Origin: Rhizobium sp. CF122
Lineage (GTDB): Bacteria > Pseudomonadota > Alphaproteobacteria > Rhizobiales > Rhizobiaceae
Direction: 5' to 3'
NCBI RefSeq assembly: GCF_000282035.1
Contig: NZ_AKKA01000082.1
Span: 26,000 to 89,999 of the forward strand
Length of the DNA stretch: 64,000 bases
The position numbers and the translations under genes were made by a program. Positions within the stretch are counted from its first letter, which is position 1. Each line of letters starts with the position of its first letter. Below, piece after piece: positions 1 through 8,437 of the stretch. The notes below the pieces were generated by a model. That model made no database searches. It was given only the letters and a program-made list of their open reading frames with translations, and was not told the origin of the DNA.

Positions 1-17
1 CGCAGATGGCCGATTCG

Positions 18-869
18 TCACCGGCCGGCCATCGCCTCGCGTATCATTGCGTTGTACCCCTCGGGATCCTGCAGCATGGCGAAGTGGCTCGCGTCTTTGA
101 GGACGACCAGATTCGACCCTGGAATCTGTTTGGCCATCATCTCGGTGTGGTCAAGCTTGACAGCCTCGTCATGATCCCCAATCGCCAGAGTGACGGGTAC
201 TTTGATCTTGCCGAGGTCATCGGCAGTCCACGACGGCTGGCTCGCCCACATCGCCGAGATCTGGGTGACGAAAGCATCGTAATCGTTCGGCGTCGGCGAG
301 AGCTTCTTGTAAGCCTCGCCGGCCGTATTGATGTAGTCGCTGAAGGTCTTATTGGTCATAACGTCGGGCTTCACGCCATCGGTCGTCACGTTCGCAGCCT
401 GCGCAATCACGCGCGTCAACTTCTCCGGATTCTTCATCGCCATATCGATCCCGATGATGCCGCCATCCGACCATCCGACCAGTGTCACCTTGTCGAGCTT
501 CAGGTATTCGAGCAAAGCGACATAATCTGAGGTCATCAGATCATAGCCGAACGGCTGCCCGTTGCGCGTCGAACGACCGTGTCCGCGACTGTCGGCCACG
601 ATCACGCGATGATCCTTCGCAAACTCAGCCACCTGATAGCCCCAGACATCGGCGCTACCGAGCCCGCCGTGAATGAACAGGATCGGATCACCCTCGCCGT
701 ATTCGGCATAATACATCTTGATGTCGTTGGCGGGGGCCATGCCACTCGTCTTTGCAGTGGGCATTGCCGGAAAGGCTGGCAACGTCGCCCAGCGCTCCGC
801 AGCGTAAGCGTTGGCGGCCATCAAAACCGCTGCGAAGAACATCAGGATGCCGGCTGCAAGTCTGCGCAT
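18..869 (-). CDS. Secreted alpha/beta hydrolase
   Basis: A 283-residue protein with a signal peptide (about residues 1-23, cleavage likely after AYA-A) and an alpha/beta hydrolase fold. The oxyanion HGG lies at 68-70, the nucleophile elbow GWSDGG at 132-137 (Ser134), the acid Asp in GDHDE near 232-234 and the catalytic His at 262. It should act in the periplasm on an ester or similar bond; the substrate cannot be read from the sequence. The start ATG has an AGGGAGA ribosome-binding site that sits in the 3' arm of a perfect 10-bp hairpin. It lies 128 bp beyond truB on the same strand, where rhizobial genomes usually carry rpsO. Confidence 0.85.
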   Translation of the reverse strand: MRRLAAGILMFFAAVLMAANAYAAERWATLPAFPAMPTAKTSGMAPANDIKMYYAEYGEGDPILFIHGGLGSADVWGYQVAEFAKDHRVIVADSRGHGRSTRNGQPFGYDLMTSDYVALLEYLKLDKVTLVGWSDGGIIGIDMAMKNPEKLTRVIAQAANVTTDGVKPDVMTNKTFSDYINTAGEAYKKLSPTPNDYDAFVTQISAMWASQPSWTADDLGKIKVPVTLAIGDHDEAVKLDHTEMMAKQIPGSNLVVLKDASHFAMLQDPEGYNAMIREAMAGR

Positions 870-877
870 GACTGTCT

Positions 878-911
878 CCCTGATCTGAAGGACCCTTGGC
901 CCAGATCAGGG
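878..911 (-). promoter_or_regulatory. Leader hairpin covering the ribosome-binding site of the hydrolase gene
   Basis: On the minus strand CCCTGATCTG and CAGATCAGGG form a perfect 10-bp inverted repeat around a 14-nt loop. The loop itself can pair AAGG with CCTT. The 3' arm holds part of the AGGGAG Shine-Dalgarno sequence of the gene starting at 869, so the RNA hairpin would hide it. It could instead be a DNA operator. Confidence 0.5.
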
Positions 912-997
912 AAACATATCCCAATGGCGAAAGTTGACAATTGCTATCTGTGGTTTGGTCGGCCTGCAGCGGGCCAAAACCGGAGGTTTATAAAACC

Positions 998-1930
998 TCA
1001 GCCGAAGACGCGCTTCGGACGGAACTCGCCCTGGCCGATCTCGCCGATCGCGATCAGCTTGCCACGGGACGTGGCGTAGGCTTCGCTTTCGGCAACCGGC
1101 GCGTCGCGACCACGCACGAGGATCGGATTACCCATCTTCAACCGATGCGCTTGGTCGTCATTGACAACAAGATGCGGCAGCGAGGAAAGCGCTTCGCTGG
1201 TATCGATCAGCAGAGCATCCAGGGCAGCAAGCCGCTCATCCGTGTCTTCGATCGCCTCAAGCGCGACGAGATCGGCGAGCGGTACCATGGTCTCTTCGGC
1301 AAAGGGCGCAACGAAGCTGCGGCGCAGACCTGATATATGACCATAACAGCCGAGTTCACGACCAAAATCGCGCGCCAGCGCGCGTACATAGGTACCCTTG
1401 CCGCATTCGACTTCGAAATGCGCGGTATTGGCATCCTGGCAGGACAACAGCGTCAGACGGAAAACCTCGACCTCGCGCGAGGGGATCTCCACGGCTTCAC
1501 CATCGCGCGCCAGATCGTAGGCACGCTCGCCGGCAATCTTGATGGCAGAAAACTGCGGCGGAACCTGGCTGATGACGCCGGTATACTTGGGCAGGAGGTC
1601 GCGGATCTGCTGTTCGCTCGGGCGCTTGTCGGAACTCTCCGTCACATCGCCCTCGAGATCGTCGGTTGCGCGCTCCTCGCCCCAGGTCACGGTGAACTCA
1701 TAGATCTTGCGACCGTCCATCACGTAGGGAACAGTCTTCGTCGCATCGCCAAGGGCGATCGGCAGCATGCCCGAGGCCAGCGGATCGAGCGTACCGGCGT
1801 GACCGCACTTCTGCGCCTTGAACAGCCACTTGATCTTGGAAACGGCTTCAGTTGAGCCGAAATCGACCGGCTTATCAAGGATCAGCCAACCCGAGACCGG
1901 GCGGCCTTTCGGTTTACGTGGTTTGGACAT
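998..1930 (-). CDS. truB: tRNA pseudouridine(55) synthase TruB
   Basis: TruB makes pseudouridine 55 in the T-loop of tRNAs. The 310-residue protein has the usual family length and the catalytic motif GTLDPLASGMLP, with the nucleophile Asp at residue 49. A GWLILDKP block at residues 14-21 and a KGTYVRALARD block in the middle are also family hallmarks. The C-terminal part is a PUA-like RNA-binding extension. It follows rbfA by 12 bp and is the last recognisable gene of the rimP-nusA-ylxR-infB-rbfA-truB operon, so it is probably made from the same long transcript. Confidence 0.97.
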   Translation of the reverse strand: MSKPRKPKGRPVSGWLILDKPVDFGSTEAVSKIKWLFKAQKCGHAGTLDPLASGMLPIALGDATKTVPYVMDGRKIYEFTVTWGEERATDDLEGDVTESSDKRPSEQQIRDLLPKYTGVISQVPPQFSAIKIAGERAYDLARDGEAVEIPSREVEVFRLTLLSCQDANTAHFEVECGKGTYVRALARDFGRELGCYGHISGLRRSFVAPFAEETMVPLADLVALEAIEDTDERLAALDALLIDTSEALSSLPHLVVNDDQAHRLKMGNPILVRGRDAPVAESEAYATSRGKLIAIGEIGQGEFRPKRVFG

Positions 1931-1942
1931 CAGTCTCTTCTA

Positions 1943-2365
1943 CTATTCGTCTTCAGTATCGTGATCGAGGTCGCGGCTCACCTCTGGCGAGCGCAACAAT
2001 TCGTCGATCTTCTTATAATTGTCGAAGCTCGTATCGTCACGGAAGCGAACTTCCGGCATGTATTTCATCTGCCGCAGCTGCGGGCCGAGCCGGCCGCGGA
2101 TGAACTTCGCATTGCGGTTCAGCGCACCAATTACCGCATCATGATCCGTCACGCCGAGCGGCGTCACATAGGCCGTCGCGATCTTCAGGTCGGGCGACAT
2201 GCGGACTTCCGAGATTGAAATGACGGTCTTCTCGATCACGTCATCGCGCACTTCGCCGCGCTGCAGAACCTGCGTGATAGCGGCGCGAACCTGCTCGCCG
2301 ACGCGCAGCATGCGCTGCGAAGGTGCGGAGGTTGTTGGTCTTGTTGCCATTTTTCTTTGCCTCAA
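1943..2365 (-). CDS. rbfA: 30S ribosome-binding factor RbfA
   Basis: RbfA is a small KH-like protein that binds immature 30S subunits and helps mature the 5' end of 16S rRNA. The 140-residue product starts with a basic tail and the typical RMLRVGEQVRAAI segment. It carries the conserved ISEVRMSPDLKIATAYV core and ends in an acidic tail rich in Asp and Glu. It lies between infB (60 bp upstream) and truB (12 bp downstream), the standard position in this operon. Confidence 0.96.
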   Translation of the reverse strand: MRQRKMATRPTTSAPSQRMLRVGEQVRAAITQVLQRGEVRDDVIEKTVISISEVRMSPDLKIATAYVTPLGVTDHDAVIGALNRNAKFIRGRLGPQLRQMKYMPEVRFRDDTSFDNYKKIDELLRSPEVSRDLDHDTEDE

Positions 2366-2372
2366 AAGGTTC

Positions 2373-2401
2373 GGGCGCCGGCCTCACATGATCCGGCGCC
2401 C
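2373..2401 (-). other. Intercistronic GC-rich hairpin between infB and rbfA
   Basis: GGGCGCCGG and CCGGCGCCC form a perfect 9-bp stem with an 11-nt loop in the infB-rbfA gap. No uninterrupted T-run follows on the minus strand (GAACCTTTTGAGG), so it may be a weak terminator, a processing site or an mRNA stabiliser rather than a full stop. Confidence 0.55.
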
Positions 2402-2425
2402 GTCCAAATTTCCAATATCACACGA

Positions 2426-5149
2426 TCAGAGCGTACGGGTGATGTGCTCGACGCGGAAGCACTCGATCGTGTCACCGGCGCGGATGTCTTCGTAGTTCTC
2501 GAAAGCCATACCGCATTCCTGGCCGGAATGCACTTCCGAGACTTCGTCCTTGAAGCGCTTGAGCGTCTTGAGCTTGCCTTCGTGGATGACGACGTTGTCG
2601 CGGATGAGGCGGACGCCGACGCCACGCTCGACCTTGCCTTCGGTAACGCGGCAACCCGCGACCTTGCCGACCTTCGTGATGTTGAACACCTCGAGGATCT
2701 CGGCATTGCCGAGGAAGGTTTCGCGGCGCTCCGGCGAAAGCAGACCCGACATCGCCGCCTTCACGTCATCAACGAGGTCGTAGATGATGTTGTAGTAGCG
2801 GATTTCGATGCCCTGGCGCTCTGCCAGCGTGCGAGCCTGCACGTTTGCGCGGACGTTGAAGCCGATGATCGCGGCGCCTGATGCCTCGGCAAGCGAGATA
2901 TCCGATTCCGTGACCCCGCCGACGGCGGAGTGAACGATGCGGGCGCGAACTTCGTCCGTGCCCAGCTTTTCGAGAGCACCGGCGATCGCTTCGATCGAAC
3001 CCTGCACGTCGCCCTTGATGACCAGCGGGAACTCCTTGACGCCGGCGGACTGCAGCTGCGTCATCATCTGTTCCAGCGAGCCACGCTGGCCCGAATGGCG
3101 GGCCGCGGCCTTGTCGCGGGCGAGACGTTGGCGGTATTCCGAGATCTCGCGGGCGCGGCCTTCGTTTTCGACGACGGCGAACTTGTCACCGGCCTGCGGC
3201 GTACCGGAAAGGCCGAGCACCTCGACCGGCATGGCCGGCGGGGCTTCCTTGACGTGTTCGCCCTTGTCGGTGACGAGCGCGCGAACACGGCCCCAGACAT
3301 CGCCAGCGACGATGATCTGGCCCGGCCTCAACGTACCGTTCTGGACAAGAACCGTGGCGACCGAACCGCGGCCGCGGTCGAGCTGGGCTTCGATGACCGT
3401 ACCTTCCGCCGTGCGGTTCGGATTGGCCTTGAGATCGAGGATTTCGGACTGCAGCAGGATGGCTTCCAGCAGCTTGTCGAGGTTCAAGCCCGTCTTGGCC
3501 GAAACTTCGACATCGAGAACTTCACCGCCCATCGATTCCACGAAGACTTCGTGCTGTAGGAGCTGCGTACGCACCTTCTGCGGATCGGCGCTCGGCTTGT
3601 CGACCTTGTTGATCGCCACGATGATCGGAACACCGGCCGCCTTGGCGTGGTTGATCGATTCAATCGTCTGCGGCATGACACTGTCGTCAGCTGCAACGAC
3701 CAGGATCGCAATGTCGGTCGCCTGCGCACCGCGGGCACGCATTGCCGTGAAGGCGGCGTGGCCGGGGGTGTCGATGAAGGTAATCTTCTGACCGTTCTGT
3801 TCGACCTGATAGGCGCCGATATGCTGCGTGATACCACCGGCTTCGCCGGCAACCACGTTGGCATGACGGATAGCGTCGAGCAGCGAGGTCTTGCCGTGGT
3901 CGACGTGGCCCATGATGGTGACGACCGGCGGACGCGAAACGCGATCGCCTTCCTGGTCGGCAACATTGAAGATGCCGAGTTCGACGTCGGATTCGGAGAC
4001 GCGCTTGACGGTGTGGCCGAATTCGCCGGCAATGAGTTCAGCAAGGTCGGCGTCGATGACGTCGCCCGGCTTCATCATCTGGCCTTCCTTCATCAGGTAC
4101 TTGATGACGTCGACGGCACGTTCGGACATGCGCTGCGACAGTTCCTGAATGGTGATGGTCTCCGGCAGGATGACTTCGCGAACAACCTTTTCGCGGGTTT
4201 CCTGCATCTGGCTGCGGCGGAATTTTTCCTGGCGGCGGCGCATGGCCGAGAGCGAACGGCCGCGTGCGCTGCCGTCATCGTCAACACCCGCGGTGCTGAT
4301 CGTCAGCTTGCCGCGACGACGCTCCTCGTCGGTCTTCGGACGGGTCGTTACGGGCTTGGCCGGTTCGGGACGAACGACGCGGCCACGAGCCGGTGCACCA
4401 CGTGGTGCACCGCGGTCATCATCTTCGCTTTCGCGACGACCACGAGCGGCGGCCGGTGCAGGGGCGCCGGCCGGAGAAGGCCTTGCCGGAGCCGCGGCTG
4501 GCGCAGCATCAGGCCGGCGCGCGACCGGGACCGATGGCTGAACGCGCGGCGTTTCCGTACGTGCTTCGACCGCAGCCGGAGCAGGAGCAGGAGCAATAGC
4601 AGCTTCGGCAGCGCGCAGGGCCTCTTCGGCAGCGCGGCGCTTGGCCTCTTCCGCTTCCGCGGCCTGGCGTGCAGCATCTTCGGCGGCGCGACGTTTTTCT
4701 TCCTCGGCGCGGCGGACCGCATCCTCGGCATCGCGAACCTGCGCCATGGCAAGTGCGCGACGGCGTGCATCCATTTCTTCCGGCGAAAGATGATTCAATA
4801 CCACCGGACGCGGACGATCCTGCTGGCGCGGCGGCTGCGAAGACGGCTGCTGCGGACGTGACTGCTGGCCACCCGACGGATGAATACGCGGCTGCGGCGC
4901 CTGCGGTGCGCGCGGCTGGTGCGTGCTCGGAGCAGCTTCGGTGCGAGCCGGGGCGGAGCCTACGGGCGTGATCGGGCGTTCGTCTTCCGGACGCATCGGA
5001 CGCCGCTTGCGGGTCTCGACAACGACCGCCTTGGTGCGACCGCGGCCCATGTCCTGGCGCACGGTGCCCTGGCTCATTCCCGACGGCTTCAGGGTCAGAG
5101 TTTTCTTGCCCGGTCCGTTCAGTGTCTTGTCGTCATTGCTATCGGTCAT
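2426..5149 (-). CDS. infB: Translation initiation factor IF-2
   Basis: IF-2 is the GTPase that brings fMet-tRNA to the 30S subunit and drives subunit joining. The 907-residue protein begins with an IF2-associated segment. An Ala/Glu/Arg-rich, Pro-rich linker runs from about 55 to 280, with a coiled-coil stretch near 125-185. The GTPase domain has GHVDHGKT at 414-421, DTPGH at 460-464 and NKVD at 514-517. Domains II, III and the fMet-tRNA-binding IV fill the rest. The long low-complexity linker is usual for alphaproteobacteria. It follows ylxR by 102 bp. Confidence 0.98.
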   Translation of the reverse strand: MTDSNDDKTLNGPGKKTLTLKPSGMSQGTVRQDMGRGRTKAVVVETRKRRPMRPEDERPITPVGSAPARTEAAPSTHQPRAPQAPQPRIHPSGGQQSRPQQPSSQPPRQQDRPRPVVLNHLSPEEMDARRRALAMAQVRDAEDAVRRAEEEKRRAAEDAARQAAEAEEAKRRAAEEALRAAEAAIAPAPAPAAVEARTETPRVQPSVPVARRPDAAPAAAPARPSPAGAPAPAAARGRRESEDDDRGAPRGAPARGRVVRPEPAKPVTTRPKTDEERRRGKLTISTAGVDDDGSARGRSLSAMRRRQEKFRRSQMQETREKVVREVILPETITIQELSQRMSERAVDVIKYLMKEGQMMKPGDVIDADLAELIAGEFGHTVKRVSESDVELGIFNVADQEGDRVSRPPVVTIMGHVDHGKTSLLDAIRHANVVAGEAGGITQHIGAYQVEQNGQKITFIDTPGHAAFTAMRARGAQATDIAILVVAADDSVMPQTIESINHAKAAGVPIIVAINKVDKPSADPQKVRTQLLQHEVFVESMGGEVLDVEVSAKTGLNLDKLLEAILLQSEILDLKANPNRTAEGTVIEAQLDRGRGSVATVLVQNGTLRPGQIIVAGDVWGRVRALVTDKGEHVKEAPPAMPVEVLGLSGTPQAGDKFAVVENEGRAREISEYRQRLARDKAAARHSGQRGSLEQMMTQLQSAGVKEFPLVIKGDVQGSIEAIAGALEKLGTDEVRARIVHSAVGGVTESDISLAEASGAAIIGFNVRANVQARTLAERQGIEIRYYNIIYDLVDDVKAAMSGLLSPERRETFLGNAEILEVFNITKVGKVAGCRVTEGKVERGVGVRLIRDNVVIHEGKLKTLKRFKDEVSEVHSGQECGMAFENYEDIRAGDTIECFRVEHITRTL

Positions 5150-5251
5150 TCGTTCCCGTTCCTTCGGACAGGGAGCGATGACGTCATCAGACCCTGTCGT
5201 TCAAATACTGTCGATCAATGATGTAGCAGCCGGCCGATGCCGGTGACCGTA

Positions 5252-5941
5252 TCATTGTTTTTGCCGGCCAGCGCCGCCCGGTGCCCGGGACTGACCGCCA
5301 CTACGGTACTGTTCGAGCATCTTTGCGCGCTTCACTACACCCTCACCCGCCTGCCCTGCAAGCACTGCAGCATGGATAAAAGTGTTCTGGCCCATCACCC
5401 CTTCCATTTCGTCCTCCGAGAAGAGACGGAAGGAAGGTATTTCTTCCTCGGTTTCCATTCCGAGATGCCAAGCCTTGCGAGCCTGGTCTATTTTTCTCAC
5501 GCCATCCTCGGCGGCATTCGTTGCGTGGAACACGGCGATCGCGGCTCCACTCCTGACTGCGGCATCCACTTTCGCGGAGCCTGTGACGAACTGGCCCGCC
5601 TTGCGAGCCATGTTCATCATCTGCATCAATTGCTGCCCGAGCAGCGTCTCGACGGTTTCGCCGAGATCGGCTGCCGCCTTCACATCCGCCTTTAAAGCGC
5701 GGGCGAAGAGCTTCTTCGCCACCGCCTTGTCGACCAGCGAACGGTCGACTTTGACCCAACAGCCGCGTCCCGGAAGCTGGCGCTTCAGGTCGGCGACGAC
5801 AGTCCCATCGGGAGCTGCGACGAAGCGGATCAGCTCATCCGGCGATCCGCTTTCGCGCGTCACGATGCACATGCGACCATTCACGTCATATCCTGCAAGA
5901 TCGTCGTCCTCAGGAGAAACGGTCGGCTCACGCGCGGACAT
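5252..5941 (-). CDS. ylxR: RNA-binding protein, YlxR fused to an L7Ae-like domain
   Basis: The 229-residue protein joins two RNA-binding modules. Residues about 20-95 are the YlxR (DUF448) domain, with an RMCIVTRE start and the LPGRGCWV loop that matches the family GRGAYV motif. Residues about 103-200 resemble an L7Ae/eL8-like domain (MARKAGQFVTGSAKVDAAVRSG). Family members are thought to act in ribosome assembly or RNase P function. The start codon overlaps the nusA stop by one base (TAATG), so translation is probably coupled. The fused form is common in alphaproteobacteria, whereas firmicutes carry separate ylxR and ylxQ genes. Confidence 0.9.
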   Translation of the reverse strand: MSAREPTVSPEDDDLAGYDVNGRMCIVTRESGSPDELIRFVAAPDGTVVADLKRQLPGRGCWVKVDRSLVDKAVAKKLFARALKADVKAAADLGETVETLLGQQLMQMMNMARKAGQFVTGSAKVDAAVRSGAAIAVFHATNAAEDGVRKIDQARKAWHLGMETEEEIPSFRLFSEDEMEGVMGQNTFIHAAVLAGQAGEGVVKRAKMLEQYRSGGQSRAPGGAGRQKQ

Positions 5942-7545
5942 TATACTTCCTGCTCGGCCTCGGGAGCTTCTTCAGCTTCCGCGTCCTTGGCGAGGTCTTC
6001 TTCGGTGATCCAGCCTGCCGCAAGGCGAGCCTGAACGACCATCTGTTCGGCCTCGACGCGCGAAACGTCGAATTTGGAGAACAGGCCTTCGAACTTCTTG
6101 GTCTCACCGTTCTTGCGTTCGCTCCAGCCGACGAGATCATCAGCGGCGCAGCCGGCAAAGTCCTCGATCGTCTTGATGCCGTCTTCGCCGAGCGCGACCA
6201 TCATCTGGGCGGTCATGCCGTCGATCTGGCGCAGCTCGTCGGAAACGCCGAGCGCCTTGCGCTTTTCGTCCATTTCGGCTTCCAGGCGCTCGAGGTATTC
6301 GCGGGCGCGCGTCTGGATTTCCTGTGCCGTGTCTTCGTCGAAACCGTCGATCGAAGCAATTTCGTCAAGGTCGACGTAGGCAAGCTCTTCGACGGCCGCA
6401 AAGCCTTCCGACGCCAGAACCTGGCCGACCATTTCGTCAACGTCGAGCGAATCCATGAACAGGTTGGTGCGCTCGTTGAATTCCTTCTGACGGCGCTCGG
6501 ACTCTTCGGCTTCCGTCATGATGTCGATGTCCCAGCCGGTCAACTGCGAGGCCAGGCGAACGTTCTGGCCGCGGCGGCCGATGGCCAGCGACAGCTGTTC
6601 GTCCGGAACCACGACTTCGATGCGCTCTGCATCTTCGTCGAGAACGACCTTGGCGACTTCGGCCGGCTGCAGGGCATTGACGACGAAGGTTGCCGGATCC
6701 TGCGACCACGGAATAATGTCGATCTTTTCGCCCTGAAGCTCGCCAACGACGGCCTGAACGCGCGAGCCGCGCATACCGACGCAGGCGCCAACCGGATCGA
6801 TCGACGAGTCGTTGGAGATCACGGCGATCTTGGCGCGCGAACCCGGATCGCGGGCGACCGATTTCACCTGGATGATGCCATCGTAGATTTCCGGCACTTC
6901 CATGGTGAAGAGCTTGACCATGAACTGCGGATGCGTGCGCGACAGGAAGATCTGCGGGCCGCGCTGCTCTCTGCGAACATCATATACGTACGCACGGACG
7001 CGATCGCCATAGCGGACGTTTTCGCGCGGGATCATTTCGTCGCGGCGGATGATGCCTTCGCCACGGCCGAGGTCGACGATGACGTTGCCGTACTCGACGC
7101 GCTTGACTGTGCCGTTGACGATCTCGCCGACGCGATCCTTGAATTCGTCGAACTGGCGATCACGCTCGGCTTCGCGAACCTTCTGGACGATCACCTGCTT
7201 GGCGGACTGGGCAGCGATCCGGCCGAAATCCATCGGCGGCAGCGGATCGGCAATGAAATCGCCAAGGGCAGCATCCGGGTTGCGGTCGCGGGCCAGCTCG
7301 AGCGGGATCTGGGTCGAATAGTCCTCGGCCTTGTCGACAACTTCCAGCAGACGCTGAAGGCGGATTTCACCGGTCTTCGGGTTGATGTCGGCGCGGATGT
7401 TGGACTCGGTGCCGTAGCGGGAGCGCGCTGCCTTCTGGATCGCGTCTGCCATTGCGGCAAGCACGATCTCGCGGTCGATGACCTTTTCGCGCGCCACTGC
7501 ATCTGCGATCTGCAGGAGTTCGAGCCGGTTCGCACTGACTGCCAT
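5941..7545 (-). CDS. nusA: Transcription termination/antitermination factor NusA
   Basis: NusA binds RNA polymerase and nascent RNA and tunes pausing, termination and antitermination. The 534-residue product has an N-terminal polymerase-binding region, an S1 domain near 135-205 (GTVKRVEYGNVIVDLG) and two KH domains through about 350 (GACVGMRGSRVQAV, AIGRRGQNVRLAS). It ends in helix-hairpin-helix repeats and an acidic tail. It follows rimP by 60 bp and overlaps ylxR by one base. NusA is also the obvious candidate to act on the terminator in the rimP leader. Confidence 0.98.
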   Translation of the reverse strand: MAVSANRLELLQIADAVAREKVIDREIVLAAMADAIQKAARSRYGTESNIRADINPKTGEIRLQRLLEVVDKAEDYSTQIPLELARDRNPDAALGDFIADPLPPMDFGRIAAQSAKQVIVQKVREAERDRQFDEFKDRVGEIVNGTVKRVEYGNVIVDLGRGEGIIRRDEMIPRENVRYGDRVRAYVYDVRREQRGPQIFLSRTHPQFMVKLFTMEVPEIYDGIIQVKSVARDPGSRAKIAVISNDSSIDPVGACVGMRGSRVQAVVGELQGEKIDIIPWSQDPATFVVNALQPAEVAKVVLDEDAERIEVVVPDEQLSLAIGRRGQNVRLASQLTGWDIDIMTEAEESERRQKEFNERTNLFMDSLDVDEMVGQVLASEGFAAVEELAYVDLDEIASIDGFDEDTAQEIQTRAREYLERLEAEMDEKRKALGVSDELRQIDGMTAQMMVALGEDGIKTIEDFAGCAADDLVGWSERKNGETKKFEGLFSKFDVSRVEAEQMVVQARLAAGWITEEDLAKDAEAEEAPEAEQEV

Positions 7546-7605
7546 GTCTTTTCTCTCCGTCTAGGCGTCCCGGGTTCCCGTCCCTGGAGCCACAAGTTGA
7601 TCGGT

Positions 7606-8211
7606 TTATTCTTCGTCTTCCGCTTCGTTCTGGTTCGCGGCCTCTGCCTTCGCCAGCTTGTCGGCGCGCAGTGAATCACGGATCAGATCGTCGGTCAGAA
7701 TGAGCTTCGCATCGCTGAGCGCGGTGAAGGGGATAACAACCTTCTGCTCTTCGCCATAGGCAACCTGGTCACGCTCGAGCGTGAAACTATCCGCATCGCT
7801 CTCCACGATCTTGCCGCGGAAGCGCTTGCGGTTGCCGATCATGATCGACGTTTCGCACTTCAAAAGGTGTCCCTGCCAGCGGGTGAAATCCGATTTCCGC
7901 ACCAGCGGACGATCGATACCCGGCGAAGACACCTCGAGATGATACTCCCGATCGATCGGATCTTCCACATCCAGCACCGGAGAAATGGCCATCGAGACCG
8001 CCTCGCAGTCCTCCACAGTCATCGTTCCGTCGTTGCGCTCGGCCATGATCTGTAGGGTGGCGCCGTTCTGGTTGAGCATCCGCACGCGGGTCAGGCGAAA
8101 CCCGATATCCACCAATACGGGCTCTATAATGTCGGCAAGACGCTGGTCGAGACCGGTCTCGGTGATCAACCGCGGCTCAAATTCATTGTCTGCTTTCGTC
8201 GGATCCGACAA
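7606..8211 (-). CDS. rimP: Ribosome maturation factor RimP
   Basis: RimP is needed for 30S subunit maturation. The protein has the two-domain RimP fold: an N-terminal part with ITETGLDQRLADIIEPVLVDIGF and the VEDCEAVS helix, then YHLEVSSPGIDRPL leading to a C-terminal SH3-like domain. I chose the TTG at 8211 (201 residues) because GAGGA lies 9 nt upstream and homologues begin near here. An in-frame ATG at 8235 lacks a good ribosome-binding site. Longer extensions would run into the leader terminator. It is the first gene of the infB operon. Confidence 0.9.
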   Translation of the reverse strand: MSDPTKADNEFEPRLITETGLDQRLADIIEPVLVDIGFRLTRVRMLNQNGATLQIMAERNDGTMTVEDCEAVSMAISPVLDVEDPIDREYHLEVSSPGIDRPLVRKSDFTRWQGHLLKCETSIMIGNRKRFRGKIVESDADSFTLERDQVAYGEEQKVVIPFTALSDAKLILTDDLIRDSLRADKLAKAEAANQNEAEDEE

Positions 8212-8256
8212 GCGATGCGCTCCTCGCAATTTCATGCATTGTGGATGATCGCAGTA

Positions 8257-8288
8257 ATAAAAAAGAGCGGGTCCTTGCGGCCCACTCT
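8257..8288 (-). terminator. Intrinsic terminator inside the rimP leader (putative attenuator)
   Basis: On the minus strand GAGTGGGCC pairs with GGACCCGCTC around a short GCAA-type loop and is followed directly by TTTTTT. It lies about 20 nt after the predicted transcription start and about 45 nt before the rimP start codon. Every full operon transcript must therefore read through it. Confidence 0.75.
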
Positions 8289-8316
8289 TCATCAAAACGA
8301 TCAAGATTTGAGAGCC

Positions 8317-8345
8317 ATATAGGCCGATTTTTCCAGAATTGCAAG
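8317..8345 (-). promoter_or_regulatory. Predicted housekeeping promoter of the rimP-nusA-infB operon
   Basis: The minus strand reads CTTGCA, 17 nt, CTATAT, nearly the alphaproteobacterial sigma-70 consensus CTTGAC-N17-CTATAT. The predicted start is near 8310, just upstream of the leader terminator. It lies back to back with the MFS gene on the plus strand. Confidence 0.7.
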
Positions 8346-8437
8346 CTCCGTCGCCAACCTTCCGGATGCGCCCCGGCGCTAGCCAGAGGCATCTTTCGCC
8401 ATATATTGGCTTTGAGGGACCGGCATCGGGAGGGATC

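Noticed and set aside
3647..4861. A 404-codon open frame antisense to infB.
   Set aside because: It mirrors the repetitive Ala/Glu/Arg linker of IF-2 and has no recognisable domain.
8212..8304. N-terminal extension of RimP.
   Set aside because: It would read through the leader terminator and lacks conservation; GAGGA favours the TTG at 8211.
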